Notes: generated from the letters alone by a model not told the origin. A stretch of 64,000 nucleotides of DNA from RGIG3013 sp045538935 (GCA_045538935.1 JAZQEI010000002.1:30028-94027); one strand, 5' to 3'; counted from the first letter of the stretch, positions 42,293 to 52,355 are shown. Numbers and translations: made by a program.

Positions 42293-42934
42293 TTATTTTG
42301 TACCGAAAAGTCGGTCGCCTGCATCACCAAGACCGGGTAAAATATAGCCGTTTTCGTTTAGGCATCTATCAAGAGTCGATACATAAATATCAACATCGGG
42401 GTGAGCTTCAGCAACACGGCTTACCCCCTCGGGTGCGCCTATGATGGCCATAAATTTAATGCGCTTGCAACCGCGTTTTTTAAGTAAATCTATAGCGTCG
42501 CAAGCCGAGCCGCCTGTGGCAAGCATGGGATCCACAAGCAAAACGAGCTTGTCTTGTATGCCGTCGGGCAATTTGCAGTAGTACTCGCAAGGCTCTAAGG
42601 TTTCTTCGTTGCGGTACATACCAATGTGGCCAACCTTTGCAAGTGGGAACAAAACATGAACGCCGTTTACCATTCCAAGACCTGCACGCAAAATAGGCAC
42701 TATGGCAACCGAATCATCAGTAACGACCTGTTGTGTACACACCTCAAGCGGAGTTTTAACCTGAATTTCGGTGGTAGAAACACCGTCTTTAAGTGACTCA
42801 TAGGTCATAAGGGTGGTTATTTCTTCAACCAACTCCCTAAACTCTTTCATACTGGTTTTTTCGTCGCGCAGTATTGCTATTTTATGTCTAATTAGAGGGT
42901 GGTTAAAAATTACTACGTTATCATAATTTTTCAT
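42293..42934 (-). CDS. upp: Uracil phosphoribosyltransferase
   Basis: A 213-residue salvage enzyme making UMP from uracil and PRPP. The PRPP-binding motif is LVDPMLATGGSACDAIDLL. The uracil-binding C-terminal ENGYILPGLGDAGDRLFGTK is characteristic of Upp. It lies 20 nt after the DUF4340 gene on the same strand and is probably expressed with it, although no functional link is obvious. Confidence 0.96.
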   Translation of the reverse strand: MKNYDNVVIFNHPLIRHKIAILRDEKTSMKEFRELVEEITTLMTYESLKDGVSTTEIQVKTPLEVCTQQVVTDDSVAIVPILRAGLGMVNGVHVLFPLAKVGHIGMYRNEETLEPCEYYCKLPDGIQDKLVLLVDPMLATGGSACDAIDLLKKRGCKRIKFMAIIGAPEGVSRVAEAHPDVDIYVSTLDRCLNENGYILPGLGDAGDRLFGTK

Positions 42935-42954
42935 TGCTTTGTACCTCGGTTTTG

Positions 42955-44544
42955 TTAAGATTTTGGAACTTCCTCGCCGTTTACAAGCTTTTCTAAATAG
43001 CTTGTAAGTTTATTGTAAGCGGTAGATGACACAAGTCCCATTTGCTCGCCGTTTACGGTAGCAATATAGCGTTGGTCGGTGTGCTTATAAAGTTTAAGCT
43101 CGGTATCGGGTATTTTTTTATCGTGATGCTTCATTTTAAAGGTGTAAGCTGCATCAGATTTTATTTGGTGAGTTGAATAATCTAAAACGTCCAGCCCTAA
43201 AAATACCTGATAGTAATTTTGGAACGCGGTTTGGTTTAACTCGGAGCCATTAAACATAATGTCAAAATCTTGGCCATCTTCTAAGGCTTCATAATAAGTT
43301 ATATCAAAACTATAGGTGGCATTAGGTATGCTAATGGTAATGTTGCTTAAATTTGCAAGCATTTCCATGGTTAAAAACTTATTAAAGTAGTGTGACATAC
43401 TGTTTTCGGCAAACAGTAAAGAGTTGTAGTAAACCTTATAAATTGCCTCTTTATTTTGGTCTATAAGCGCATAATATTCATTCTCATACTTTGAGGCTTT
43501 TAGCGATATTAAATCACCGCCGATTTTAATTTCTAAGGTTGCCTCAGGATTATCTAGCTTATACTTCTTTATGTCGGCATCGGTAGGATTAAACACATAA
43601 ACTCCGTCACCCACAAGACCGTTGACTGCAATATCTAAAAGCTCATTAGCATGGTCGGCAAAACGCGATACGGGTTTTTCAATTTTAAAATACACATATG
43701 TCTTAGATCCCTCTATATCGTTAGGAACAATGTGTAAGGGCGAAGAAAATGTGGGGTTATTTAAAATCATATAGTCGCAGCTTGCCAGAGAGCCGTTTTC
43801 AAAATATGCCGCGTTATCTTTGTTTTGTGTAACCGCCTCTACTGCTTTTGTGTTAGCAAAATCGGTAGGCACCTTGGCAAATTCCTCTAGGTTTGCGTTA
43901 TCTACCAAATAAACCTCATTCGATTCTGATAGCATTACATAGGCACCGTTTTTATCGGGCGACTGGTTACCAACATAAATGGTATAGCCTGTAAAGGCAT
44001 TATCACGCGGGGCAACCTCTATAGTGTAACGCGGATTTTCTAAACCGTAAGCGCCGTTGTTTTCACCCATTTTTCGTACAGCCTTAAGTGCTGTAGCATC
44101 AAAAACGAGGGCCTGTACCTTGTCGGAATCGGCAAGGCGCTCGGCTACCGAGCTTATATGCCAATAAACATAGCGCATAGACTGGCCGTCTAATTCGGTG
44201 TTTTCTACCTTAGAATAATAGCTAAATTCACCATTTGGATTTTTAACCGATACTTTTTCTACATCGTCGGTATTATAATTTACAAGGGAAATTCCGGTAT
44301 CTTTGGTAGATGAAGTGTCGTCGTTAAGGGTGGGCACAAATAACGCTACTGCAGTAATGGCCGCTGCCAATACAACGGCTATTACTGCGCTAATTAAAAT
44401 TGTGCGCTTTTTGTTGGCTTTTTTTGCCTTATCTTCTTTAACAGTAGGAGCGGCAAATATGGTAGATTTCTCTGCCGGCTCTTGAGCCAACTCTTGCTCG
44501 GTATTTTCTAGTTCTATGTTATCTTTTTCGGGGTTTATGCTCAT
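42955..44544 (-). CDS. DUF4340 membrane-anchored protein
   Basis: A 529-residue protein with a short cytoplasmic N-terminus, one transmembrane segment (about 48-70, TILISAVIAVVLAAAITAVA) and a large external part. The YGLENPRYTIEVAPRD and GNQSPDKNGAYVML motifs are typical of DUF4340, which sits next to GldG-like proteins in many bacteria. It overlaps the GldG-like gene by 4 nt (ATGA). It is probably an extracytoplasmic component of the linked ABC system; its precise function is unknown. Confidence 0.8.
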   Translation of the reverse strand: MSINPEKDNIELENTEQELAQEPAEKSTIFAAPTVKEDKAKKANKKRTILISAVIAVVLAAAITAVALFVPTLNDDTSSTKDTGISLVNYNTDDVEKVSVKNPNGEFSYYSKVENTELDGQSMRYVYWHISSVAERLADSDKVQALVFDATALKAVRKMGENNGAYGLENPRYTIEVAPRDNAFTGYTIYVGNQSPDKNGAYVMLSESNEVYLVDNANLEEFAKVPTDFANTKAVEAVTQNKDNAAYFENGSLASCDYMILNNPTFSSPLHIVPNDIEGSKTYVYFKIEKPVSRFADHANELLDIAVNGLVGDGVYVFNPTDADIKKYKLDNPEATLEIKIGGDLISLKASKYENEYYALIDQNKEAIYKVYYNSLLFAENSMSHYFNKFLTMEMLANLSNITISIPNATYSFDITYYEALEDGQDFDIMFNGSELNQTAFQNYYQVFLGLDVLDYSTHQIKSDAAYTFKMKHHDKKIPDTELKLYKHTDQRYIATVNGEQMGLVSSTAYNKLTSYLEKLVNGEEVPKS

Positions 44545-46112
44545 CGGCTACGCCTCCTTACGTAAACCACAATGCAAACTGCAAGGCAGGTTACGGGTAA
44601 GAGCACCACGAAAACGCTTAGTATTACAAATTTTGCCGAGTGGGTTACTCTTTGAGCAAAGTCTTGTGTAGAGATTGTTTTAATAACAAACTCAATATCG
44701 TTATCAATATCGCCCGCAATATTTGCAAGGTGAAGTGCTAAGTTTTTATTATAAACCGTTGGATACTGCGACCAAAGCGACGATATAAAGTCGGTGGACG
44801 AAAAAGCAAATACATAGCTGGTATCGCCCTCAGAATTAAGCTCATAAGAAGTATCACGGGTTAAAATGGCCGTAGAATACTGCGACTTTGGTAAGCTTTT
44901 GTCGGGTTCCCATTCGGTAGAAGTGCCAAAGGGGGCTAAAACTACAGAATCAGAGGTTTTAAGCAGTGTATGGGTATAGCGCCCAGATTTGTTCTCGTAT
45001 ACGGTGCTTAAGGGAATATTATTGCCCGAAATAAATATGCCGTTTGCAAGGTTAAAATCTGTTAAATGCTCATCATCAGTAGGCACCATTAGCATATTAG
45101 AATAGTTTTGGAATGTGTATTGGTCGTTGGTTTCAAAAAGCAAGCCATCGCCAACGGCGATTCCCCACTCTTCTAAGAAGTTATAAAGATTAGGCAATGC
45201 CGGCGATGCTGCCGAAGCAAAGAACATAAGACTCTTGCCGCGACTTTCACCATTTTCTAAGAAGGTGTTAATGGCATTTAGCTCGTCTACGGTAAAGTCA
45301 CTTGTAACACCTGCTAAAATTAAAATGTCGACATCTTCGCTAAACGATTTTGCCGATATAATTGCATCGGGGATATCGGTTACATTATAGCTGTTAAGCG
45401 ATAATGTTTCGGTAAGGGTTTTTGCGGCTTCTTTGTCGCAATGGCCAGACAAGGTTGCAGCGTTTACTATTTTGTCGCTTGTGGCATAGTAAATTGCGCT
45501 TGTAACTCTGGTTTCTATATTTGTACCGCCAACCTCATAAGCGCCCATTCCGTATTCGGCCATACCTGTGGGGTCGGTTAAATCATAAACATCGTTATAG
45601 TGAATAATTTTATAACGCGAAACATTTTCACCGTTTAGTCTAAACTCACTTCTAACTATAATATCACCGTAAACAAACTGTTCACCCGGATATTTAGATG
45701 TAACGGTGGCAAAGTCGGGTTGTTGAGGGTCTATAAACTGTAACGATATGTTAGAATTGTAGTTTGGATACTCTTTTAAAAGCTTTAAGGTTTGTGCATA
45801 GTGGCCGTTTGTATCTTCGGCGGCATAGTAGTTATAGGCATAGTATGCCATAACTTCGCCAACATAGCCTTCTTCAGAAGCGCAAACTATAATTTCTACC
45901 GGACGCTCTACATTTTTAATGTATTCTTGATTGGTGGCGTCTATGGTATTTAGCTTGTCGGTAGTAAGGTCGATTTCTAAATGAAAACGGTTTGCCAAAA
46001 AGCCTACTAATAGGTTAATTAATATAACAACAACTACTATAATTGCGGTTATTGCGGTTGCATATGCGCCGTATTTAAGGGCGATTTTGTTTTTGATTTT
46101 TGTGTTATTCAT
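44541..46112 (-). CDS. GldG-like ABC transporter auxiliary protein
   Basis: A 523-residue protein of the GldG/intraflagellar-transport-like family. TM1 is near residues 14-37, a large extracytoplasmic domain follows (NLLVGFLANRFHLEIDLTTD, then IDPQQPDFATVTSKYPGE), and a C-terminal TM lies near 490-515. In Bacteroidetes GldG works with GldA/GldF in gliding; outside that phylum the family accompanies ABC-2 exporters of unknown cargo. Start taken at the ATG 46112 with AGGGGGA upstream. It is third in the four-gene set ATPase-permease-GldG-DUF4340. Confidence 0.82.
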   Translation of the reverse strand: MNNTKIKNKIALKYGAYATAITAIIVVVVILINLLVGFLANRFHLEIDLTTDKLNTIDATNQEYIKNVERPVEIIVCASEEGYVGEVMAYYAYNYYAAEDTNGHYAQTLKLLKEYPNYNSNISLQFIDPQQPDFATVTSKYPGEQFVYGDIIVRSEFRLNGENVSRYKIIHYNDVYDLTDPTGMAEYGMGAYEVGGTNIETRVTSAIYYATSDKIVNAATLSGHCDKEAAKTLTETLSLNSYNVTDIPDAIISAKSFSEDVDILILAGVTSDFTVDELNAINTFLENGESRGKSLMFFASAASPALPNLYNFLEEWGIAVGDGLLFETNDQYTFQNYSNMLMVPTDDEHLTDFNLANGIFISGNNIPLSTVYENKSGRYTHTLLKTSDSVVLAPFGTSTEWEPDKSLPKSQYSTAILTRDTSYELNSEGDTSYVFAFSSTDFISSLWSQYPTVYNKNLALHLANIAGDIDNDIEFVIKTISTQDFAQRVTHSAKFVILSVFVVLLPVTCLAVCIVVYVRRRSR

Positions 46113-46130
46113 TTTCAAATCCCCCTTTTA

Positions 46131-46832
46131 TTATGACCATCTCTTTTTCTCGAGCGAGCGCATCGATAAAAAGAGGAATATTGCAGTAAAGCTAACAAAG
46201 AAAACAAAGTCTGCTATATTGAACACACCTGTTGCGGTAGCAGAAAAACGCTCGTAAAAGTCAAAAAACTTTGCAACGTTTGTAAGCCAGTCTACGCCTA
46301 TCATGCCAACCAACTGGCTAAAGAACATAACCAGCAAGCATGCAAAGAGCGATAATATAAACGAAATTGCAGTGCTTTCGGTTAAAGATGATATAAACAT
46401 ACCCATTGCAACCAATGCTGCACAAAGAAGCATTAAACCAACAAAGCAGTTAATAAATATTAACCAGTTGAGCGATACATAGCAACTAAAAATTATGTGG
46501 TAAACAATTAGCATACTGTTGCAGATAAACAGCATTGTAAGTGCTGCTAAGAATTTGCCCATAATAATCTCGCTAAGCTTTACCGGAGCAGTTAGTAAAG
46601 CCTGGTCTATTTTTTGGCGCTTGTCTTCGCTCATAAGGCGCATGGTGTTTATGGGAACAATAAGCATTAAAATTGGAGCGGCATTAAGGGTTATGTATTC
46701 TGAACCCGGATATCCGTAACCATAGTATACATAAAAGTAAATTGCGCTGAACAAAAAGGATATTGCCATTTGAATGTAGCCTATTGGTGAAGTAAAATAG
46801 GCGCGCATTTCTCTTTTAAAAATAGCAGACAT
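46131..46832 (-). CDS. ABC-2 type permease (GldF-like)
   Basis: A 233-residue integral membrane protein with six hydrophobic segments. The start MSAIFKREMRAYFTSPIGYI is characteristic of GldF-type ABC-2 permeases, and a charged loop RLMSEDKRQKIDQALLTAPV follows. Its ATG overlaps the ATPase stop (TAATG). With the ATPase, GldG-like and DUF4340 proteins it forms one membrane complex. The substrate is unknown. Confidence 0.88.
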   Translation of the reverse strand: MSAIFKREMRAYFTSPIGYIQMAISFLFSAIYFYVYYGYGYPGSEYITLNAAPILMLIVPINTMRLMSEDKRQKIDQALLTAPVKLSEIIMGKFLAALTMLFICNSMLIVYHIIFSCYVSLNWLIFINCFVGLMLLCAALVAMGMFISSLTESTAISFILSLFACLLVMFFSQLVGMIGVDWLTNVAKFFDFYERFSATATGVFNIADFVFFVSFTAIFLFLSMRSLEKKRWS

Positions 46833-47830
46833 TATTCTTCACTCTCCTTTTCTTCAGCTTGTATTTCGGTTTCTTGTTCTAATTCTTCCTGCTCTTCTAC
46901 CGGCATTTCGGTTAAACGCAAGAAGATTTGCTCTAGCGACAACGCATTAGAGGTTAGCATATAAATAGGCCAGTTACGGTCAGATAGACGGTCGAAAATT
47001 TCACGGCGGACATCTGCATCCTCACAAGGTACAATAAGGAAATCTACTGTGCCGCTCTCGCGCTGGCCAAGACTTTCTACACTTAAAACGCCGTTAATGC
47101 TCTCTAACGTCTTTTTAACCTCTTGTTCCGGTCCGCTAACGCGAAGCACTAAAGATTTATCGTCAGAAAGAGTTTTAGACAATTCTTCAGGTGTGGCATC
47201 GGCAATAATTACGCCACGGTTAATAATTATAACTCGCTCGCACACTGCCTGAATTTCGGAAAGAATATGTGATGACAAAATTACCGTATGGGTTTTGCCA
47301 AGACGTGCAATTAGATTGCGGATTTCTATAATCTGCTTAGGGTCAAGACCAACCGTTGGCTCGTCTAGAATAAGCACATCGGGGTTACCTACAAGCGCTT
47401 GTGCTATGCCTACTCTTTGCCTATAACCTTTAGAAAGGTTTTTAATAAGGCGGTGCTGTACATCGTCTATTTTAACAAGTTTGCAGATTTCATCTATATG
47501 CGGCTTTTTGGGCAACTTAACCTTTTTTAAGCCATACATAAAATCTAGATACTCTCTAACCGTCATATCGGTATAAAGCGGCGGGATTTCGGGCAAATAG
47601 CCTATGCGGCGTTTTGCTTCTTCGGGGTTGTCCATAATATCGAACCCGTCTATTGTGGCTTTTCCCTGTGTGGGAGAAAGGTAGCCGGTTAAAATATTCA
47701 TTATGGTAGACTTACCTGCGCCGTTGGGGCCTAAAAAGCCTATAATTTCACCCTTTTTTATGCTAAAGGATGCATTTTTTACTGCAACGTGATTACCGTA
47801 TCTTTTATAAAGACCTGATACTTCAATCAT
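46832..47830 (-). CDS. ABC transporter ATP-binding protein (GldA-like)
   Basis: A 332-residue ABC ATPase. Walker A is GPNGAGKST, the Q-loop region GYLPEIPPLYTDMTV, the signature LSKGYRQRVG, Walker B VLILDEPTVGLDP and the switch His in VILSSHIL. A C-terminal extension of about 100 residues ends in a Glu-rich tail. GGAGG precedes the ATG. It is the first gene of the operon that runs to upp. Confidence 0.93.
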   Translation of the reverse strand: MIEVSGLYKRYGNHVAVKNASFSIKKGEIIGFLGPNGAGKSTIMNILTGYLSPTQGKATIDGFDIMDNPEEAKRRIGYLPEIPPLYTDMTVREYLDFMYGLKKVKLPKKPHIDEICKLVKIDDVQHRLIKNLSKGYRQRVGIAQALVGNPDVLILDEPTVGLDPKQIIEIRNLIARLGKTHTVILSSHILSEIQAVCERVIIINRGVIIADATPEELSKTLSDDKSLVLRVSGPEQEVKKTLESINGVLSVESLGQRESGTVDFLIVPCEDADVRREIFDRLSDRNWPIYMLTSNALSLEQIFLRLTEMPVEEQEELEQETEIQAEEKESEE

Positions 47831-47960
47831 TTTGTTACCTCCAAAAAAAGTTTACTTAAATTTTATACCATAAAACTTAAAGAAATGTGTAAACAGAAAA
47901 TTAACATCCTAGGTATTATACTATATTATTTAATACACCGCAATAATTTTTTAAAAATGA

Positions 47961-47989
47961 TTGACTTATTTTGCAATAAATATTAAAAT
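47961..47989 (+). promoter_or_regulatory. Promoter of the DUF1015-trmN-rsmI genes
   Basis: TTGACT (47961-47966), a 17-bp spacer and TAAAAT (47984-47989), 36 nt before the DUF1015 ATG. Confidence 0.72.
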
Positions 47990-48025
47990 TGTTGTGTATG
48001 TGAATTTAGTTTGGAGGAAACTTAT

Positions 48026-49291
48026 ATGGCAACAGTAAAAGAATTTTCGGCACTACGCTTTACAAACAAAGCCGGCAGCATTAGCGAGCTTGTTTGCGCA
48101 CCGTACGATATTATTAGCGAAGAGCAAAGATTAGCATATATAAACACAAATGAGAACAATGTTATACGTTTAGAATTACCGGTTGGTGAGGATCGCTACA
48201 ACGAGGCCGGAAAAATACTTAACAACTGGCTTGAGAGCGGCATTTTAGAGTGCGACAGTGAAGACGCCCTATACATTTACGAAGAGGCATTTTCGGTTAA
48301 GGGTGTTAACTACTCATTTAAAGGCTTTGTTAGCAGAGTTATGCTGCACGAATTTAGCGAGGGTATTGTTTTACCGCACGAAGAAACACTTTCTAAGGCA
48401 AAGCAAGACCGCTTTAATTTAATGACTGCAACAGGTTGTAACTTTAGCCAGATTTATTCCCTTTATTCAGACGAAAAGGGCGAGGCCGACAAAATAATTG
48501 CAAAATTATCGAGCGGTGAGCCTGTTCATAAATTTACCGACCCCGACGGTGTAACACACTCTCTTTGGATAGCTAAAAAAAGCGCCGATACCGAAGCTCT
48601 TTGCCGATTCTTTGACGACAAAAAGTTATACATTGCCGACGGTCACCACCGCTATGAGACCGCCCTTAACTACAAAAAATCTTTAAAAGAGCAAGGCATA
48701 GAGTGCGATGCCGCAAATTACATCATGATGTTCTTAGTATCTATGCAAAGCAGCGGTTTGGTGGTATTTCCGACCCACCGCATTGTGCGCGATTTAGAAA
48801 AGTTTGACCGCGAAACCTTACTTTCTGCTTGCAGTGAATATTTTGAGGTAGAAAAACTTGGCTGTGAGCACTGCATTGAGGGTAAATTAGATGCTCTTTA
48901 TAACGACAATAAGACCGCTTTCGGTTATGTTGATAAAGACAGTGCATATCTGCTCACTCTAAAGGATATTTCGGTTATGGATAGCGTATTGCCCGACAAA
49001 TCTAAGGCATTAAGCCGTTTAGATGTTAGTGTTTTGCACTCTTTAATTTTAGAGCGCTGCCTAAAAATAGACAAAGAGAATATGGCAAAGCAGATAAACC
49101 TAACCTACACCCGTGATTTAGACGAGGCATTTTTAGCCGCAAAAAATTACGCTAACTGCTGCTTTATATTAAATCCCACAAGAGTAAGCGAGATTGCCGC
49201 AGTTGCTACAAATGATGAAAAAATGCCACAAAAATCTACATATTTTTATCCAAAGCTTATAACAGGGCTTGTAATGAACAAAATAAAATAA
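48026..49291 (+). CDS. DUF1015 family protein
   Basis: A 421-residue cytoplasmic protein of the DUF1015 family (SpoOJ/ParA/ParB/repB-like in old annotations). Seen are the N-terminal FSALRFTNKAGSISELVCAP-YD pattern, HEETLSKAKQDR, and the central LYIADGHHRYETALNY, the most conserved family motif. The function is not established, though members occur near serine metabolism genes. The ATG at 48026 has GGAGG 8 nt upstream and is preferred over 48011. The stop overlaps the next ATG (TAATG). Confidence 0.85.
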   Translation: MATVKEFSALRFTNKAGSISELVCAPYDIISEEQRLAYINTNENNVIRLELPVGEDRYNEAGKILNNWLESGILECDSEDALYIYEEAFSVKGVNYSFKGFVSRVMLHEFSEGIVLPHEETLSKAKQDRFNLMTATGCNFSQIYSLYSDEKGEADKIIAKLSSGEPVHKFTDPDGVTHSLWIAKKSADTEALCRFFDDKKLYIADGHHRYETALNYKKSLKEQGIECDAANYIMMFLVSMQSSGLVVFPTHRIVRDLEKFDRETLLSACSEYFEVEKLGCEHCIEGKLDALYNDNKTAFGYVDKDSAYLLTLKDISVMDSVLPDKSKALSRLDVSVLHSLILERCLKIDKENMAKQINLTYTRDLDEAFLAAKNYANCCFILNPTRVSEIAAVATNDEKMPQKSTYFYPKLITGLVMNKIK

Positions 49292-50040
49292 TGAATGTGG
49301 AAAATTTAAAATTAGAGCCGCTCGGCAACGGAATTAGCGTGTATGTATCGAGCGAACACACCTTTGGGACCGATGCCGTGTTGCTCAGTAATTTTGCCAA
49401 GGTAAAAAACACCAAAAAGGCAATAGATTTAGGTACCGGCTGCGGCATTATTCCGCTAATTTTATGTCGTGAAAATCCGCCAAAGCAAATAATTGGTGTA
49501 GATATTAGTAAGCAAGCAATAGAACAACTAAATTTAAGCATTACCCACAATAAATTAGAGGGCACTTTAAGCGCCATTTGTTCTGATTTAAACGATTTAA
49601 AAGGCAAGGTAGAATTTGGTTGTTTTGATGTTGTTACCTGTAATCCACCATACAAGGCAGAGGGTGCGGGTATAAAAAGCAGCTCTAATTCCGATATTTT
49701 GGCGCGTCACGAAACGGCTTGCTCGCTAGAAGATGTTATAAGGGTATCTAGTAAACTACTTCAGACCTCGGGCAGATTTTTTATTTGCCAACGCCCTGAG
49801 CGGCTAGGGGACATTATTTGTCTTATGCGCCAATATAAAATTGAGCCCAAAAGGCTTAGAACAGTATCTAAAAAGGTTGGTTGCGAGCCTTGGCTTATTC
49901 TCATAGAGGGCAGAAAATGTTCGAGTCCGAATATGCGCATAGATCCACCGCTTTTTGTATACAACCAAAACGGCGAATACACCGATGAAATGCTAAATAT
50001 TTATTCTGTTTATAAGGAGAGTGCCGAAAATGGACGGTAA
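49291..50040 (+). CDS. TrmN6-like tRNA (adenine-N6)-methyltransferase
   Basis: A 249-residue SAM methyltransferase. The SAM loop is AIDLGTGCGIIPLIL, and the N6-adenine catalytic motif is CNPPYKAEGAG. The layout matches YfiC/TrmN6, which modifies A37 of tRNA1(Val) in E. coli; in Firmicutes the substrate is less certain. It is translationally coupled to DUF1015 and overlaps rsmI by 11 nt. The trmN-rsmI pair is a conserved Firmicutes arrangement. Confidence 0.87.
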   Translation: MNVENLKLEPLGNGISVYVSSEHTFGTDAVLLSNFAKVKNTKKAIDLGTGCGIIPLILCRENPPKQIIGVDISKQAIEQLNLSITHNKLEGTLSAICSDLNDLKGKVEFGCFDVVTCNPPYKAEGAGIKSSSNSDILARHETACSLEDVIRVSSKLLQTSGRFFICQRPERLGDIICLMRQYKIEPKRLRTVSKKVGCEPWLILIEGRKCSSPNMRIDPPLFVYNQNGEYTDEMLNIYSVYKESAENGR

Positions 50041-50848
50041 ACTGTATATTGTAGGCACGCCTATAGGCAATTTGTCGGACTTATCGCCTAGGGCTATAGA
50101 TACTTTACAAAAGGTAGATTTTATCGCAGCAGAGGATACAAGGGTTACAGGAAAACTGCTTAATCATTTTGAAATAAAAAAACCGCTTGTAAGTTACTAC
50201 GAGCACAATAAAGACAGCCGTTTAATTGAGATTACAAACCGTCTTTTAAAGGGTGAGACCTGCGCCATTGTTACCGATGCCGGTATGCCCGCAATATCTG
50301 ACCCAGGCGAAGACCTAGTCAGAGAGTGCCTTTCGCTTAACATACCTTGCGAATCGGTACCCGGTCCTACCGCGCTTACAACCGCTCTTGCGCTTTCGGG
50401 TATGAGTACAAAGAGGTTTGCCTTTGACGGCTTTTTGCCGACCGACAATGCCGAGCGTGAGGACTATTTAAGAGATTTACAAGACGAAAAACGTACAATA
50501 TGTCTTTATGAGGCACCGCATAAATTACTTAAAACCCTAGAAGATTTACTCACGTTTTTAGGGGACAGAAAAATTGCGGTTGTAAAAGAGATAACCAAAA
50601 TTCACGAGCAGGTTTTAAGCCTTAGTTTAAGCTCTGCTGTAGAACATTTTAAAAATACAGAGCCTAAGGGTGAGTATGTTTTAATAATTGAGGGTGCGAC
50701 CAAAATAAGTGATGAAAAGTATTCTTTAGAGCAGGCGGTAGCACTCGCAAAAGAGTTAATGAGTAGCGGTTACTCGGCATCTAATGCCGCAAAGACCGCC
50801 GCAGTTAAAACAAAAATAAAGAAATCTGACATTTACAGATTATTGTAA
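50030..50848 (+). CDS. rsmI: 16S rRNA (cytidine1402-2'-O)-methyltransferase
   Basis: A 272-residue SPOUT-unrelated, tetrapyrrole-methylase-fold enzyme that methylates C1402 of 16S rRNA. It has LYIVGTPIGNLSDLSPRAI, AAEDTRVTGKLLNHF, VTDAGMPAISDPGEDLV, SVPGPTALTTALALSGM and the C-terminal RsmI extension. AAGGAG lies 12 nt before the ATG at 50030. Confidence 0.95.
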   Translation: MDGKLYIVGTPIGNLSDLSPRAIDTLQKVDFIAAEDTRVTGKLLNHFEIKKPLVSYYEHNKDSRLIEITNRLLKGETCAIVTDAGMPAISDPGEDLVRECLSLNIPCESVPGPTALTTALALSGMSTKRFAFDGFLPTDNAEREDYLRDLQDEKRTICLYEAPHKLLKTLEDLLTFLGDRKIAVVKEITKIHEQVLSLSLSSAVEHFKNTEPKGEYVLIIEGATKISDEKYSLEQAVALAKELMSSGYSASNAAKTAAVKTKIKKSDIYRLL

Positions 50849-50868
50849 TATAGTAAAGGAATTTTAAA

Positions 50869-52278
50869 ATGGGAAAACATTCTAAACCTAACGAGAACGA
50901 TCTTTTCTCGTATTCTAAAAGAAAAAAGCATAAAAAGGCGAGTTTTGCGGATTTTCTCTTAAGACCGCCTGTAATGATTACCATTACGGCAATTTTGGTA
51001 GTTTCTATGTTAGTTGGCACCTTTGCTATATCGTTTAGATACAATTATAACTCTGATTTCGGCGATTATGATGATAGCGATTTGGGTATTACTGCCAACC
51101 TAGACCAAGACGTAACAAATATTGCGCTATTTGGTATAGACTCGCGCAGTACTACGGCTTTTTCGGGCAACTCGGACTCTATTATGATAATTAGTATAGA
51201 TGCAAAAGATAACACCATAAAGCTTGTATCTATTATGCGTGACACACTTATTCCTATTCCGGGTTATAGCGCCAGTAAAATAAACAGCGCATACGCTAAG
51301 GGCGGACCAAAGCTTGCTATAAAGACTATTAACCAAAATTTTGGTCTTAACATTAAAGACTACTGCACCGTAAACTTTACGGGTATGGAGCATATTATAG
51401 ATGCCGTAGGCGGTATTGAGGCAACTCTAACAAAGGCCGAGGTTAAAGATGCTAACAAGCATTTGCAGTGGCAAGCCATGGCCGAGGGTAAAGAGCCCGA
51501 CTATATAAAAAATGAGGGCACACAAATTTTAAGCGGTATTCAGGCCGTAAGCTATGCCAGAGTGCGCTATGCTAAAAATCCTAACGGCAACACCGACGAC
51601 TACGGACGTACCGACCGCCAGCGTTACGTAATGGAGCAGTTGTTTAATAAAGCGCTAGAACTTAAAAAGAGCAAATATCCCGCGCTTATAAAGGCAATGC
51701 TCCCATTTATAGAAACCTCGCTTTCTTACGAAGAAGTGCTAAACCTTGCGGCATTTTTAGGCAAAGATGTTCAGTTTTTACAGGCTAGAATTCCGTCGCA
51801 AGAATATGTAATAAACGGCGGCTTTAAAATAAAATCGGGCGCATCTACGGTTTATTACAACATAGACTACGCAAAGGATGTTTTACACGGATTTTTGTAC
51901 GAAAACATTGACCCCGACGCATATATTAAGCTGCACAAGCCAGTTAAAACACCTTGGTACAATTTAAACGTAAGCAGTAATACGGTTACATCTAGAGAAA
52001 ATGTATCGAGCCAAGATGATGATACTTCTAGTGATACCTCCTCTTCGAGCAAACCGCAAGTATCGAGCGATTTAAATTCATCTAGTGATTTAAATTCGTC
52101 TAGCGATATTTCGAGTGATTTAAACTCTTCTTCTGATGTATCGTCGAGCAGTGATGTATCGAGCAGCGACCAAGACACACAAAGCTCATCTGTTCCCGAA
52201 CAAAGCTCGTCAGAGAATGTAACAACCACCTCAGAGCCAAGTGAAAATGACGACAACACCCAAAACCGAAGAAGATAA
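50869..52278 (+). CDS. LytR-CpsA-Psr (LCP) family cell-wall protein with Ser-rich tail
   Basis: A 469-residue membrane-anchored LCP protein, a family that attaches teichoic acids or polysaccharides to peptidoglycan. A basic cytoplasmic N-terminus is followed by one TM (about 35-60). The LCP domain (about 80-300) has NIALFGIDSR, SDSIMIISIDAKD, VSIMRDTLIPIPG, KINSAYAKGG and ARVRYAKNPNGNTDDYGRTD, which supply the Asp and Arg residues of the active site. After residue 375 a low-complexity tail repeats SSDLNS and SSDVSS and ends basic (NRRR). The tail probably spans the wall. A strong terminator follows. Confidence 0.9.
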   Translation: MGKHSKPNENDLFSYSKRKKHKKASFADFLLRPPVMITITAILVVSMLVGTFAISFRYNYNSDFGDYDDSDLGITANLDQDVTNIALFGIDSRSTTAFSGNSDSIMIISIDAKDNTIKLVSIMRDTLIPIPGYSASKINSAYAKGGPKLAIKTINQNFGLNIKDYCTVNFTGMEHIIDAVGGIEATLTKAEVKDANKHLQWQAMAEGKEPDYIKNEGTQILSGIQAVSYARVRYAKNPNGNTDDYGRTDRQRYVMEQLFNKALELKKSKYPALIKAMLPFIETSLSYEEVLNLAAFLGKDVQFLQARIPSQEYVINGGFKIKSGASTVYYNIDYAKDVLHGFLYENIDPDAYIKLHKPVKTPWYNLNVSSNTVTSRENVSSQDDDTSSDTSSSSKPQVSSDLNSSSDLNSSSDISSDLNSSSDVSSSSDVSSSDQDTQSSSVPEQSSSENVTTTSEPSENDDNTQNRRR

Positions 52279-52298
52279 AACAGAAAACAAAAATATAA

Positions 52299-52332
52299 CC
52301 CCACAAGGAAAATTCCTTGTGGGGTGTTTTTT
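52299..52332 (+). terminator. Terminator after the LCP gene
   Basis: CCCCACAAGGAA (52299-52310) pairs with TTCCTTGTGGGG (52313-52324), followed by TGTTTTTT. Confidence 0.9.
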
Positions 52333-52355
52333 GCCTATAAACTGCTAAATATACT

